From Lachnospiraceae bacterium MA2020 (lineage in GTDB: Bacteria; Bacillota; Clostridia; Lachnospirales; Lachnospiraceae): a stretch of DNA of 64,000 nucleotides. The notes under the pieces are model-generated. The model saw only the letters and a program-made list of their open reading frames with translations, was not told where the DNA came from and searched no databases. This document shows, in pieces, positions 8,449 to 17,366 of the stretch (within the stretch, counting starts at the first letter, position 1; the number at the start of each line of letters is the position of its first letter). A program made the translations under genes and the position numbers. The stretch is taken from positions 45,258 to 109,257 of the forward strand of contig JQKK01000016.1 in NCBI GenBank assembly GCA_000746015.1, written 5' to 3'.

Positions 8449-9960
8449 TCATTTTCTAACATACAATGCTGCTTTTATATCTTCATAGTTCTCTTTTATT
8501 TCAAAATTATCTGCAAGATACTCTTTAACATCATCTGCAAGCTTCTCCATATCACGATGTACATAAACAAGATAAAGCTTATCGTATTTTTTCAGATCTG
8601 AAACCGGATCTGTATCCTGCAGGCTTATCATCGGAACAGGGGCTTTTTTGGCACCTTCTCTGACATAATACTCTACAAAGCCGGCTGTTGCTCTGGGATT
8701 TACACTGCAAACGACCGCTGCGTCCTTATCATAAAGACCATCCTGCACCTTTACCCATGCCGCAGCTTCCCTAAATGTCTCAGAACTTTTAGAAGAGCTG
8801 TCGCGTACAATCCTGAGATTTGTAAGCCCTAAATAAAGGATCAGAAACATTGCAGCCACCGCAGTAATCTCAAGTCTTAGTGCCTTGTTTCTTCCCGATG
8901 CGATGAAGTCAAGCGCATCCGCAATACCTGCAGATATGATGACGAGCATCACCGGGACCAGCTCAAGGAAGTACCTCTGCACAAAGAAACCGCCTGCCGG
9001 ATTGATGACCGTGCTATATACAAACACACTTCCAAGCACTGAGAGTACTACCCATGACAGAACCAGCAGTGACTTATACTTAAACGAAAGCTTGTTGCCC
9101 TCAAGCCATATCCTTGCAGTCCTTGCCACGACATATAAAAAAGTAAGTATCAGTATGACAAATAACGCCTCGTTAGACGACAGCAGCTTACGCATAACTC
9201 TGGTGATCTCCGGAAGTGTAGGCTTATCCGGCCAAAATGAGGTGATACTCTTTTGTTTGTATATAAGCATCAAAGCAAACCACGGCACAAATGATGCCCC
9301 GGATATAATGTACGGGATAAACTTTTTTATCCTCGCCTTTTCGGATAAAAACAATGCAACCTCAGCAGCACCAAGCGCTGCAATAAGTATGCCTCCCATG
9401 TAGTGAGTATACAGCGTAAGCGCTAAAAAGATGCCAAACTTTATCTCGACCTTCAGGTCACAGCATTCCATGTGCTTTAGAAAATAATATATCGTGCCAG
9501 TTCCAAAAAACAGTAAAAATCCATAGCTTCTGAGCTCAAAACCGCAGCTTAAAATCAGCTTTGTTGAAAAGCTCGCAAGTATGGCTGCAATAAGTCCGCC
9601 CTTTTTTCCTGCAACCTTTTCTCCTATCATGCCACACCAGATAACTGTCCCAAAGACTGCAAGCTCCGGTAGCAATAGCATGATACGGTCATTTGCCGGC
9701 AAAACCCTGTACCATAATGCCGCAACAAGTGGAAAGATCGGAAGATTAGTAACATCTATCGTAAGATACTGTCCCAAAATATCTCCAACCGACTTATCCT
9801 TTGTGATCGTACCAAGCAGCGACATCTCATCGAGCCAAAATGACTGCTTCCCTCCCTGATAAAACATAAACATCAGCATGAACAAAGCCAATGCTATATA
9901 TACTACAGAAAACTTTATTTTAGCTAAACTATTTATACTATTTTTAATCTTATCTCTCAT
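8449..9960 (-). CDS. GT-C membrane glycosyltransferase, GT39/ArnT-like
   Basis: 503-residue polytopic protein with about ten membrane helices and a C-terminal extracytoplasmic part. The first loop carries the acidic FWLDE motif (Asp44-Glu45) typical of GT-C enzymes that use polyprenyl-phosphate sugars outside the membrane (PMT/ArnT type). A paralogue is at 30973-32484, with matching FSLDE and VTNLPLxPLxAAxWYR stretches. It is the first gene of the operon that continues into neuA and the LtaS pair; the downstream neuA ATG overlaps its stop (ATGA). GAGG lies 5 bases before the start. Sugar donor and acceptor cannot be told from sequence. Confidence 0.75.
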   Translation of the reverse strand: MRDKIKNSINSLAKIKFSVVYIALALFMLMFMFYQGGKQSFWLDEMSLLGTITKDKSVGDILGQYLTIDVTNLPIFPLVAALWYRVLPANDRIMLLLPELAVFGTVIWCGMIGEKVAGKKGGLIAAILASFSTKLILSCGFELRSYGFLLFFGTGTIYYFLKHMECCDLKVEIKFGIFLALTLYTHYMGGILIAALGAAEVALFLSEKARIKKFIPYIISGASFVPWFALMLIYKQKSITSFWPDKPTLPEITRVMRKLLSSNEALFVILILTFLYVVARTARIWLEGNKLSFKYKSLLVLSWVVLSVLGSVFVYSTVINPAGGFFVQRYFLELVPVMLVIISAGIADALDFIASGRNKALRLEITAVAAMFLILYLGLTNLRIVRDSSSKSSETFREAAAWVKVQDGLYDKDAAVVCSVNPRATAGFVEYYVREGAKKAPVPMISLQDTDPVSDLKKYDKLYLVYVHRDMEKLADDVKEYLADNFEIKENYEDIKAALYVRK

Positions 9961-9998
9961 ATATACCTCATCAATACAACGTATAGCGCCAATTAATT

Positions 9999-10027
9999 AG
10001 TATATCTCAGTTCACAGTATTGCGCAA
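9999..10027 (-). promoter_or_regulatory. Leftward promoter of the GT-C/neuA/LtaS operon
   Basis: Minus-strand -35 TTGCGC (10022-10027), 17 bases, -10 TATACT (9999-10004). The -35 lies inside the palindrome TTGCGCAA and overlaps the -35 of the oppositely directed promoter by four bases. Confidence 0.65.
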
Positions 10028-10048
10028 ATCCATTTCTTTATTTATAAT
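10020..10048 (+). promoter_or_regulatory. Rightward promoter of the first TupA-like gene
   Basis: -35 TTGCGC (10020-10025), 17 bases, -10 TATAAT (10043-10048), followed by a short leader and AAGG before the ATG at 10085. It shares its -35 with the divergent promoter. Confidence 0.65.
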
Positions 10049-10084
10049 TGTTTGGTAGTTTTTCTGATAAAAGAAAGGTAAAAT

Positions 10085-10987
10085 ATGTTAAACGAAATAA
10101 TAGATAAGGGCCTCATGTTTATCCGTTACCTTTACAATAAGTCCCTTAGTGAAAAAAGTTATCCAAAAGCTATCAAAAGATGGTTCAAGAGTGTTACCGG
10201 ATATGAGCTTGATCTCGATAACCCTAAAACCTTTGATGAAAAGATACAATATCTTAAACTTTACGACAAGAACCCTCTCAAAACTACACTTTCAGATAAG
10301 TATGCTGTACGTGAATGGGTTTCCAAGACGATCGGTGTAAAATACCTTATACCAATGCTCGGTGCATGGGACAGCTTTGACGAAATTGATTTTTCAAATC
10401 TGCCTGACAGATTTGTCCTCAAAGCCAATCACGCTTCCGGTTGGAATATGATCGTGCAGGACAAGTCAAAGCTTGATATAAATGCTGCCAGACGCAAGTT
10501 TAACCGCTGGATGAAGACAGACTTTGCATTTATAGAGGGCTTTGAGCTCCAGTATCACGATATCAAGCGCAAGATAGTCGCTGAGGAATTCATTGAAAAC
10601 GGCGGAAATAATCTCTTCGACTACAAGTTTTACTGCTTCAATGGTAAGCCTGAGTTTATTGAGTATATCGGAGACCGCCTGACCGGTCAGCCAAAAGTAC
10701 TCTTTCTCAGCACTGACTGGACTCCAGAAGTATTTACAGATGGTATATACCCAGAGTTCAAGGAGCTTCCGCCTAAGCCTGCATGTCTTGCTGAGTTAAA
10801 CGAACTTGCCGGAAAGCTCAGTGCAGGTTTCCCATTTGTAAGAGTTGACCTCTATGTATTGGACGACGGCTCCATCAAGTTTGGCGAGATGACCTTTACA
10901 CCGGGAAGCGGCAAGCACTCCCATTGGAATCCACCAGAGTACGCAACAATAATCGGTGATATGATACCATTGCCGCCCAAAAACTGA
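10085..10987 (+). CDS. TupA-like ATP-grasp protein, copy 1
   Basis: 300-residue protein of the TupA-like ATP-grasp family, named for teichuronopeptide synthesis in Bacillus. Recognisable blocks are TLSDKYAVREWV, LPDRFVLKANHASGWN, IVAEEFIENGG, LFDYKFYCFNGKP and the C-terminal FPFVRVDLYVLDDG..KFGEMTFTP, where the acidic residues should bind Mg-ATP. Family members ligate an amino acid or other amine to a carboxylate, so attaching an amino acid to a uronic acid or nonulosonic acid in the polymer is plausible (inference). A close paralogue lies at 27975. It is monocistronic: own promoter at 10020 and a bidirectional terminator after the stop. Confidence 0.8.
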   Translation: MLNEIIDKGLMFIRYLYNKSLSEKSYPKAIKRWFKSVTGYELDLDNPKTFDEKIQYLKLYDKNPLKTTLSDKYAVREWVSKTIGVKYLIPMLGAWDSFDEIDFSNLPDRFVLKANHASGWNMIVQDKSKLDINAARRKFNRWMKTDFAFIEGFELQYHDIKRKIVAEEFIENGGNNLFDYKFYCFNGKPEFIEYIGDRLTGQPKVLFLSTDWTPEVFTDGIYPEFKELPPKPACLAELNELAGKLSAGFPFVRVDLYVLDDGSIKFGEMTFTPGSGKHSHWNPPEYATIIGDMIPLPPKN

Positions 10988-10998
10988 GCAAAATAAAA

Positions 10999-11040
10999 AG
11001 TGCAAAAGTGCCTTATTCAGACACTTCTGCACTATTTTAT
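10999..11040. terminator. Bidirectional terminator between converging genes
   Basis: A 12-position stem with one mismatch (10999-11010 with 11022-11033), 11-base loop, T-rich on both sides: ATTTTATTTT on plus, TTTTTATTTT on minus. It serves the TupA-like gene and the SGNH gene, whose stops lie on either side. Confidence 0.85.
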
Positions 11041-12314
11041 TTTACGGTGAAATTTCCACTGTCATTTCTATAAAAATACTGCGCTGCAAGCCAGGTTCCA
11101 TCAGATTTCCGTCTGACTTCAACCTTCATGTCAAACCCACCTATATCATCCTTTTCAACTTTTTCCGGCTCGATTCCCGTCTTTTCAAGACAAAAGTCAA
11201 GGCCGTACATACCGCTCGTCTGATCCGGATCAGCCATAAATACCTTTATCTGTCTGTCCTCGCCTTCTGCAAGGAAAATATATGATACCGCATCATTTTT
11301 ATCTTTCAAAAGCTCTATCTTCTGATCATTCCATGCCTTTACATCTCTGTCCCACTCAAGGCTGTAATTCTCATCACCTCTGTGATCCTCAATGCCCAGT
11401 TCATCATAGAGATACTTTGCAAGATAATCCGCAGTCTTAGCCGCACCCAAGTGATTCAAATGTGATGAATCTCCAAAATCGGTGTCATAGTCTATACCAA
11501 CTTCACTTAAAAGAGGCAGGAAATTTATCGTGCATCCACCATTTTCCCTTGTGTATTCCATAAGAGTATTAAGCTTTTTCTGCTCTTTTTCAGAATAGTT
11601 GGACTTGTTTGCCGGGATATTTACAAGTATCGGAATGACTCCTTTTTCACGGCAAAGCTCCACTATCTTTTTGTATGCCTTTACACCATCTCCGCCCTTG
11701 AGCTCTGTGGTATCTTCGATATAGCATCCATCCTCCGGAGCTTCTGCCTTCACAACTTCCGTCATGATGTAAGCACCCTTGTCATAGGTGATGGTCTTTA
11801 CAAAGTCCTTCTTTTCAAGCTCAGAAAACCTGCTGTGATATGCATACATATTTGAAAGGAATGCCATCTTGCCGCCGTCAAAAAAGCGGGAAGCATAGTC
11901 GATCGCTTCAAGCTTGTTCTTGCCAAGAGGAAGTGAATCTATAGATTCATGTACAAATGCATATCCCTCGTTTATCTCATTTTCTTCATCAGCGATCTTG
12001 AATGAATCAATGATAACAGCCTTTGGATGAGTATGCTCAAGTGCTGCTCTTACCACATGATAAGTCATCTGTATAGACTCTCCTGCAGACGCCAGATTAT
12101 AAGATGAGATACCATAATTTTCCCACAAATATATCGGATCTATGCCTTCATGCATATGTGATGAGCCAAAGAAAAGTACATCATAGTCGAGATCTGATTC
12201 AAAAAACTGGTCTTTGTAGTAATAGCTCTCTTTCTTTTTCAGAATATTTGATGCCATGAGTATGACAGCCAAAAGGACAGCCATAAAAATTATACATCTT
12301 AATGCCTTCTTCAT
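11037..12314 (-). CDS. SGNH/DltD-AlgX-like O-acylation partner
   Basis: 425 residues: one N-terminal membrane anchor, then an extracytoplasmic SGNH-hydrolase-like domain. The nucleophile block is FFGSSHMHEG (GSSH at 50-53), and a later GDSSHLNHLG supplies the Asp-x-x-His pair. Such proteins work with MBOAT acyltransferases (DltB/DltD, AlgI/AlgX, PatA/PatB) to move an acyl group from the membrane channel onto a polysaccharide. The MBOAT gene is directly upstream (14-base gap), and AGGAGG lies 7 bases before the start. Acetylation of the polymer is the best guess; the acyl group is not visible from sequence. Confidence 0.75.
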   Translation of the reverse strand: MKKALRCIIFMAVLLAVILMASNILKKKESYYYKDQFFESDLDYDVLFFGSSHMHEGIDPIYLWENYGISSYNLASAGESIQMTYHVVRAALEHTHPKAVIIDSFKIADEENEINEGYAFVHESIDSLPLGKNKLEAIDYASRFFDGGKMAFLSNMYAYHSRFSELEKKDFVKTITYDKGAYIMTEVVKAEAPEDGCYIEDTTELKGGDGVKAYKKIVELCREKGVIPILVNIPANKSNYSEKEQKKLNTLMEYTRENGGCTINFLPLLSEVGIDYDTDFGDSSHLNHLGAAKTADYLAKYLYDELGIEDHRGDENYSLEWDRDVKAWNDQKIELLKDKNDAVSYIFLAEGEDRQIKVFMADPDQTSGMYGLDFCLEKTGIEPEKVEKDDIGGFDMKVEVRRKSDGTWLAAQYFYRNDSGNFTVK

Positions 12315-12328
12315 ATCTCATCCTCCTC

Positions 12329-13810
12329 TTAAAACTTAAAGTAAATAAAATCAGAGGAATTATATGAAGGGCCATACATTCCAAACACCAATACTGTCAA
12401 AATGGCTGCTATGTAAAAAAGCCACTTAAACCAAATCTCCTGAGATTCGATCTTTTCTCTGATGACGATGCCTTTCTCATTCATAAGGCTCACGCATAAC
12501 ACTATGCAAAGTGAAGCTATAACGATAAATATATCAAAAGCCTTTAATCCCATATCGAGGATGCTTCCATCAAATAGCACCCACGGGTTGTAAACGAAGC
12601 AGCTCTTTATCATTACAAGAGCATTTCTAAAGCTGTCTGCGCGGAAAAATACCCATGCAAATGACGCAAGCAAAAATGTGACAACCGTCTGGAAAAATTT
12701 ATGACTGAAGCAATCTTCCCTCATACCGATAACATTTCCGACCGCTTTCCTCACGCCCCTTAAGAGATCTCCTATAACCTGAAACGCTCCATTCAAGAGC
12801 CCCCAAAAAATAAAATTCCAGGAAGCGCCATGCCAAAGCCCGCTCACCGCAAAAACTATCAAAATATTGATGTACTTACGTAGTCTGCCTTTTCTGTTTC
12901 CTCCAAGAGGGATATATACATAATCCCTAAAAAACGAAGTAAGCGAAATGTGCCATCTTCTCCAGAAATCCGCAATACTTCCGGCAAGATAAGGTCTTTC
13001 AAAGTTTGAGATCAAACGAAATCCCATTATCTCTCCGGTTCCGAGCGCCATATATGAGTAGCTTGCAAAGTCAAAATAAATCTGAAGTGAGTAGAGCAAA
13101 ACAGCTAACACACTGTAAGTTCCCACAAATGAAGCATTTTCATTAAATACTTTATCAACAAAGACCGCTACTCTGTTTGACAGGACAAATTTCATAAAGT
13201 ATCCCCAAAGCATAAGAAGAAAACCATTCTTTATCCTATCCGTATCAAACTTATGCTCCTCCTTAAACTGAGGTATGAGATGCCCTGCTCTCTCGATAGG
13301 TCCGGAAAGGATTGCAGGAAAAAATGATACAAACAGTGCATAGTTTAATACGTTTTTCTCTGCCACTATCTTGCCCTTCCTTACATCAAGCACATATCCC
13401 AGCGCTGCAAAGGTATAAAAAGAAATGCCGACAGGCAGCAGTATATCAAGCTCAGCGAAATTTCCAAGTCCTATACGTCTTGTAATGATATTTACATTTC
13501 TCAAAAAGAAATTGCTGTACTTAAAGACAAGAAGCGGCAGGATCGTCACAAGGACCGACAATACGATAACTGCTTTACTCTTAGCCGAACCATCTTTCTT
13601 CTTATCAAAAAACAGCCCCAGTCCATAAGTGACAGCCGTAACATAAACAAGAAAAATCCCATACAACGGATTACTGCTCATGTAAAAATAGTAGCTTGCC
13701 AAACAGAGCCATATATTTTTAAGCAAATTCTCACGACTTTTCGGAAGAATAAAATAAACCAGCGCACATAAGGGGAAAAATAATGCATATTCTAATGATT
13801 GAAATGACAT
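12329..13810 (-). CDS. MBOAT membrane-bound O-acyltransferase (AlgI/DltB-like)
   Basis: 493 residues, about ten membrane helices. The MBOAT landmarks are RWHISLTSFFRDYVYIPLGG at 285-304 and the catalytic histidine His327 in SGLWHGASWNF. The family passes acyl groups across the membrane to an extracellular acceptor; with the SGNH protein downstream it forms an O-acylation pair. The ribosome site GAGGT lies 6 bases before the ATG and directly follows the T-run of an intrinsic terminator belonging to neuC, so expression probably depends on read-through (or on an unseen promoter inside neuC). Confidence 0.85.
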   Translation of the reverse strand: MSFQSLEYALFFPLCALVYFILPKSRENLLKNIWLCLASYYFYMSSNPLYGIFLVYVTAVTYGLGLFFDKKKDGSAKSKAVIVLSVLVTILPLLVFKYSNFFLRNVNIITRRIGLGNFAELDILLPVGISFYTFAALGYVLDVRKGKIVAEKNVLNYALFVSFFPAILSGPIERAGHLIPQFKEEHKFDTDRIKNGFLLMLWGYFMKFVLSNRVAVFVDKVFNENASFVGTYSVLAVLLYSLQIYFDFASYSYMALGTGEIMGFRLISNFERPYLAGSIADFWRRWHISLTSFFRDYVYIPLGGNRKGRLRKYINILIVFAVSGLWHGASWNFIFWGLLNGAFQVIGDLLRGVRKAVGNVIGMREDCFSHKFFQTVVTFLLASFAWVFFRADSFRNALVMIKSCFVYNPWVLFDGSILDMGLKAFDIFIVIASLCIVLCVSLMNEKGIVIREKIESQEIWFKWLFYIAAILTVLVFGMYGPSYNSSDFIYFKF

Positions 13811-13821
13811 TTTAATACCTC

Positions 13822-13857
13822 AAAAATAGGACGGCTTCCTATGAAAGCCGCCCTATT
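13822..13857 (-). terminator. Terminator/attenuator between neuC and the MBOAT gene
   Basis: 13-position stem with one mismatch (13825-13837 with 13845-13857), 7-base loop, then TTTTTG on the minus strand. The T-run ends two bases before the GAGGT ribosome site of the MBOAT gene. It closes the QueC-dehydrogenase-neuB-neuC operon and could regulate read-through into the O-acylation genes. Confidence 0.8.
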
Positions 13858-13859
13858 AA

Positions 13860-15017
13860 TTAATAAGTGATCATCTTCTGAACTTCTACATTAACCTTTG
13901 AAAGAATATCTGCAATCCTCTCGCCTGCGTGTCCATCACCATAGATCGGCTCTGACTCATATGGTCCATGCTCGATCTGCTTCATGATAGCTTCGTAGAT
14001 TGCATTCTCCTCATCAGCTGCATCTATTACATTGCTGCCTCTCTCACGTCCATTCTGTCTTGTGCCGACATTTACGCAAGGAGTACCGATGAAAGCACCC
14101 TCTCTGATACCAGATGAAGAATTACCAACAAGACATGCTGTATTCTTCATAAGACGAACGTAAACGCTGATAGGCATATTCTTGAAAACGTGAAGCTTTG
14201 CATCAGGATACATCTCTCTGTAGCGTCTGATACCTGTTGAGATACCCTCAGATCCTGCATCGGCATTAGGCCAGAGCATGATGATATTCTTACCGGTTCT
14301 CATGCAAGCCTTGATAGTCTCAGTGATCTGCTCCTTTGCATCTGTGTACTCAGTAGTAACTGAGTGCTGTGAAACAAGGATAAATGGCTCGCTAAGATCA
14401 AACTTAGGACCTACACCGCCTTCTGTCTCATAAAGATCCATAGGCATTGATGAATCAGCATCAAGAATGCGCTTGATATTATCAATTCTAGGGCAGCCAA
14501 CAGTAAATACGTCAGTTTCCTTCTCACCAAGCTTCAAGATACGCTCAGCAGCCTCCTTATTTGCAGGGAAGTGAACGTGTGCAAACTTTGTAATAGCGTG
14601 ACGAATACTCTCGTCGATAGTACCTGTAACCTCACCACCCATTGTGTGAGCTACACGGATATTCATGTAAGCTGCTGCGATAGTTGCAGCCATAACCTCA
14701 TATCTGTCTCCGATAACGATAACGAAATCAGGCTCAAGTCTCTCATAAACATCAGCAAGACCAAGCATACCAAGTCCGGCTGTCTTAACCATTGCGTTTG
14801 GCTTATCGCCCTCAACCTGCATGTAAACCTTCTCATCGATCTCGAAGCCATCTTTTTTCAGAATGTTCTCAAGGTCACCAAACTTATCAACAAGTCCTGA
14901 TCCACCCAAAACTACCTGAAGTGTCAGGTCCGGATGTGCCTGGATTGCCTGCATGGCAGACTTAATTGAGCTGTAGTTGGCTCTGCCGCCGATAAATACA
15001 CAAATTTTTCTTTTCAC
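13860..15017 (-). CDS. neuC: UDP-GlcNAc 2-epimerase, hydrolysing (NeuC/LegG type)
   Basis: 385-residue GT-B-fold enzyme converting UDP-GlcNAc to ManNAc plus UDP, the entry step to nonulosonic acids. Family features are the N-terminal GGRANYSSIK, the GDRYEVMAA block, AHTMGGEVTGTIDESIRHAITK with the conserved glutamate, and the C-terminal LVGNSSSGIREG and NVGTRQNGRERG nucleotide-binding stretches. The GTG start at 15017 overlaps the neuB stop by four bases, and GAGG lies about 10 bases upstream. Legionaminic-acid LegG acts on a diacetamido-sugar UDP derivative; because no legionaminic branch genes are seen, UDP-GlcNAc is the likelier substrate. Confidence 0.8.
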   Translation of the reverse strand: MKRKICVFIGGRANYSSIKSAMQAIQAHPDLTLQVVLGGSGLVDKFGDLENILKKDGFEIDEKVYMQVEGDKPNAMVKTAGLGMLGLADVYERLEPDFVIVIGDRYEVMAATIAAAYMNIRVAHTMGGEVTGTIDESIRHAITKFAHVHFPANKEAAERILKLGEKETDVFTVGCPRIDNIKRILDADSSMPMDLYETEGGVGPKFDLSEPFILVSQHSVTTEYTDAKEQITETIKACMRTGKNIIMLWPNADAGSEGISTGIRRYREMYPDAKLHVFKNMPISVYVRLMKNTACLVGNSSSGIREGAFIGTPCVNVGTRQNGRERGSNVIDAADEENAIYEAIMKQIEHGPYESEPIYGDGHAGERIADILSKVNVEVQKMITY

Positions 15018-16021
15018 CAGTTAATATCCTCTTTCTGAATGATGTCATCGAAATGAAGGTCACGCTTTGCAGTCTTTCCGATGATCTCTTTATAGTAACG
15101 TGTCTCAAGGCCTGTACCAGGCTTCTTGTAGCCAAGCATGTCTGCTGTGATAGGAGTTCCTGCCGGTATGCATGTGATAGACACGATACTCTTCTGGAAG
15201 ATCTCCTTCATATCAGCAAACGCTGAGACATCTTTTTTGTCAACAGGGCTGTTAAGAGCTATCTCGATATTCTTGATAGACTCTACAAGCTGAGCCATCT
15301 CAGCAGGCTCCATTGACATCTTTGCGTCAGGGCCGTACATCTTCTTACTGAGAGTGAAGTGCTTCTCAATAAGCTTAGCACCCTTCATGAATGCACCGAT
15401 AGATGCCCATTCTCCCGATGTATGGTCAGAAAAGCCAAGCGGTATACCCTTGTACTTTTCTCTGTATTCGTCAATTATGTTAAATCCTACATGCTTAGGA
15501 TCACATGGATACTCACTTGTACACTGCATGAGCGCTACGTTGCAGTTTTTCTTAAGGAAGATCTCCATGCAGGTCTCAACTTCAGCCTCAGAGCTCATAC
15601 CACTTGAAACGATAGTCGGAACCTGTGCATCAGCCAAAAACTCAAGGTACGGGATATTTGTGATCTCTCCCGACGGAACCTTGAACGCATCAATACCGAG
15701 ATCCAACAAAAACTTGATAGCCTCGATAGAGAATGGAGAAGAAATAAACTCCACATTATTCTCCTTGGCACATGCCTTAAGACGCTTCCACTGATCCATA
15801 TCAAAAGCTGTACGCTTAAAATACTCATATCTAGGCTCAGCCTTGAAGTATGGTGGCTGAGGAGCATTACGGATAGTCTCTGCTTCAGAAATATGTGTCT
15901 GAAGCTTAACTGCATCAACACCACACTCTGCCGCTGCTATTATCATAGCCTCTGCCTGGCCAAGACTTCCGTCATGAGTCATGCCAAGCTCTGCAATTAC
16001 TTTACGCTTATTAAAATCCAT
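15014..16021 (-). CDS. neuB: N-acetylneuraminate synthase family (NeuB)
   Basis: 335-residue PEP-dependent synthase condensing ManNAc (or a relative) with phosphoenolpyruvate. N-terminal TIM barrel with IAELGMTHDG, KLQTH, FKVPSGEITN, GFSDHTSG and EKHFTLSK..GPDAKMSMEP, then a C-terminal antifreeze-like SAF domain (IPAGTPITADMLGYKKPGTG). The start is at 16021: GGAG lies 8 bases upstream and the preceding gene's TAA is one base before the ATG; longer in-frame starts would run into that gene. Operon order is dehydrogenase, neuB, neuC. NeuB and LegI cannot be separated with certainty by eye. Confidence 0.8.
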   Translation of the reverse strand: MDFNKRKVIAELGMTHDGSLGQAEAMIIAAAECGVDAVKLQTHISEAETIRNAPQPPYFKAEPRYEYFKRTAFDMDQWKRLKACAKENNVEFISSPFSIEAIKFLLDLGIDAFKVPSGEITNIPYLEFLADAQVPTIVSSGMSSEAEVETCMEIFLKKNCNVALMQCTSEYPCDPKHVGFNIIDEYREKYKGIPLGFSDHTSGEWASIGAFMKGAKLIEKHFTLSKKMYGPDAKMSMEPAEMAQLVESIKNIEIALNSPVDKKDVSAFADMKEIFQKSIVSITCIPAGTPITADMLGYKKPGTGLETRYYKEIIGKTAKRDLHFDDIIQKEDINW

Positions 16022-16022
16022 C

Positions 16023-17342
16023 TTACAATCTCCAATAGATGTATCCGGCATCCTTATATGTCTTCTTATCAAGCAGTCCCTTTACATCGCTCAATACTTT
16101 TCTATGCTCACCATCCTGCTTATACATAGCATCAAAATCAGCTACGTCAAAGTCCTTGAACTGCTCATGTGCTACTGCCAATATCACAGCATCGCAGTCC
16201 TTGATATCCTTCATATCCGCAAACTCTACACCATAGAGCATCTTTGCCTCTGCCGCATCTGCTGCAGGATCTGCGATCATAGGCTCTATGCCATACTCAC
16301 GAAGCTCATTTACGATGTCGATGACCTTAGTGTTTCTTGTATCAGGACAATTTTCTTTGAAAGTAAATCCAAGGATTGCCACCCTTGCACCCTTGACCGG
16401 TATATTAGCCTTGATAAGATTCTTTACAAGACACTCTGCAACATACTTGCCCATATCATCATTTATACGACGTCCTGAAAGGATGATCTGACTGTGATAG
16501 CCAAGCTCCTCCGCTTTGTATGTGAGATAGTAAGGGTCAACACCGATGCAGTGTCCTCCTACAAGTCCCGGATAGAACTTAAGGAAATTCCACTTTGTGC
16601 CCGCTGCTTTCAGGACTGCCTGTGTATCAATATCCATCTTGTTAAAGATCATTGAAAGCTCGTTCATGAAAGCGATATTGATATCTCTCTGGCTGTTCTC
16701 GATAACCTTGGCTGCCTCAGCAACCTTGATGCTCTCAGCTCTGTAAACGCCTGCCTCTACTACAAGGCTGTATACGTTTGCGACTTCCTCAAGAGTCTCT
16801 TCATCCATACCGGAAACGATCTTTGTAATTGTCTCAAGGCGATGAACCTTATCACCCGGATTGATACGCTCCGGAGAGTATCCAACCTTGAAATCTACTC
16901 CACACTTTAAGCCTGACTCAGCTTCAAGGATAGGTACGCACACATCCTCTGTAACACCCGGATAAACTGTAGACTCATATACAACGATAGAGCCCTTTGT
17001 AAGATTTCTTCCGAGCACATGGCTTGCACCCTCGACCGGACTAAGATCCGGTGTATGATCAGAATTTACAGGTGTAGGAACAGCAACAATGTGGAACTTA
17101 GCTTCTTTGAGCCTTGTCTCATCAGCTGTAAAATCAACCTTTGAATTCTTAATTCTCTCGTTTCCCACCTCATTTGTAGGATCAAAGCCCGCCTTGTATT
17201 TCTCGATCTTACTCTCATTGATATCAAAGCCGATAACATCGATCTTGTCAGCAAAAGAAACAGCTATAGGCATACCAACGTATCCCAGACCAACAAGCGA
17301 AAGCTTTTCCTTATGATTTACTATATCCTCGTATAATGACAT
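16023..17342 (-). CDS. UDP-sugar 6-dehydrogenase, TviB/WbpO-like
   Basis: 439-residue nucleotide-sugar dehydrogenase oxidising the C6 hydroxyl of a UDP-HexNAc to a carboxylate with NAD. It has the Rossmann motif GLGYVG (18-23), VPTPVNSDHTPDLSPV, YESTVYPG, the catalytic cysteine Cys265 in GGHCIGVDPYYLTYKAEELG and GFTFKENCPDTRN. The GVDPYYLTYKAE stretch fits the UDP-GlcNAc/UDP-GalNAc dehydrogenases of Vi antigen and WbpO type better than UDP-glucose dehydrogenase. The start at 17342 uses AAGGTGG 8 bases upstream. It is the second gene after the QueC-like enzyme, which makes the new carboxylate a candidate QueC-like substrate (inference). Confidence 0.85.
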   Translation of the reverse strand: MSLYEDIVNHKEKLSLVGLGYVGMPIAVSFADKIDVIGFDINESKIEKYKAGFDPTNEVGNERIKNSKVDFTADETRLKEAKFHIVAVPTPVNSDHTPDLSPVEGASHVLGRNLTKGSIVVYESTVYPGVTEDVCVPILEAESGLKCGVDFKVGYSPERINPGDKVHRLETITKIVSGMDEETLEEVANVYSLVVEAGVYRAESIKVAEAAKVIENSQRDINIAFMNELSMIFNKMDIDTQAVLKAAGTKWNFLKFYPGLVGGHCIGVDPYYLTYKAEELGYHSQIILSGRRINDDMGKYVAECLVKNLIKANIPVKGARVAILGFTFKENCPDTRNTKVIDIVNELREYGIEPMIADPAADAAEAKMLYGVEFADMKDIKDCDAVILAVAHEQFKDFDVADFDAMYKQDGEHRKVLSDVKGLLDKKTYKDAGYIYWRL

Positions 17343-17366
17343 CTCTTTAACCACCTTTATTATGCC

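Noticed and set aside
15981..16478. 165-codon plus-strand frame opposite the dehydrogenase
   Set aside because: Pure antisense of a conserved enzyme; no start context.
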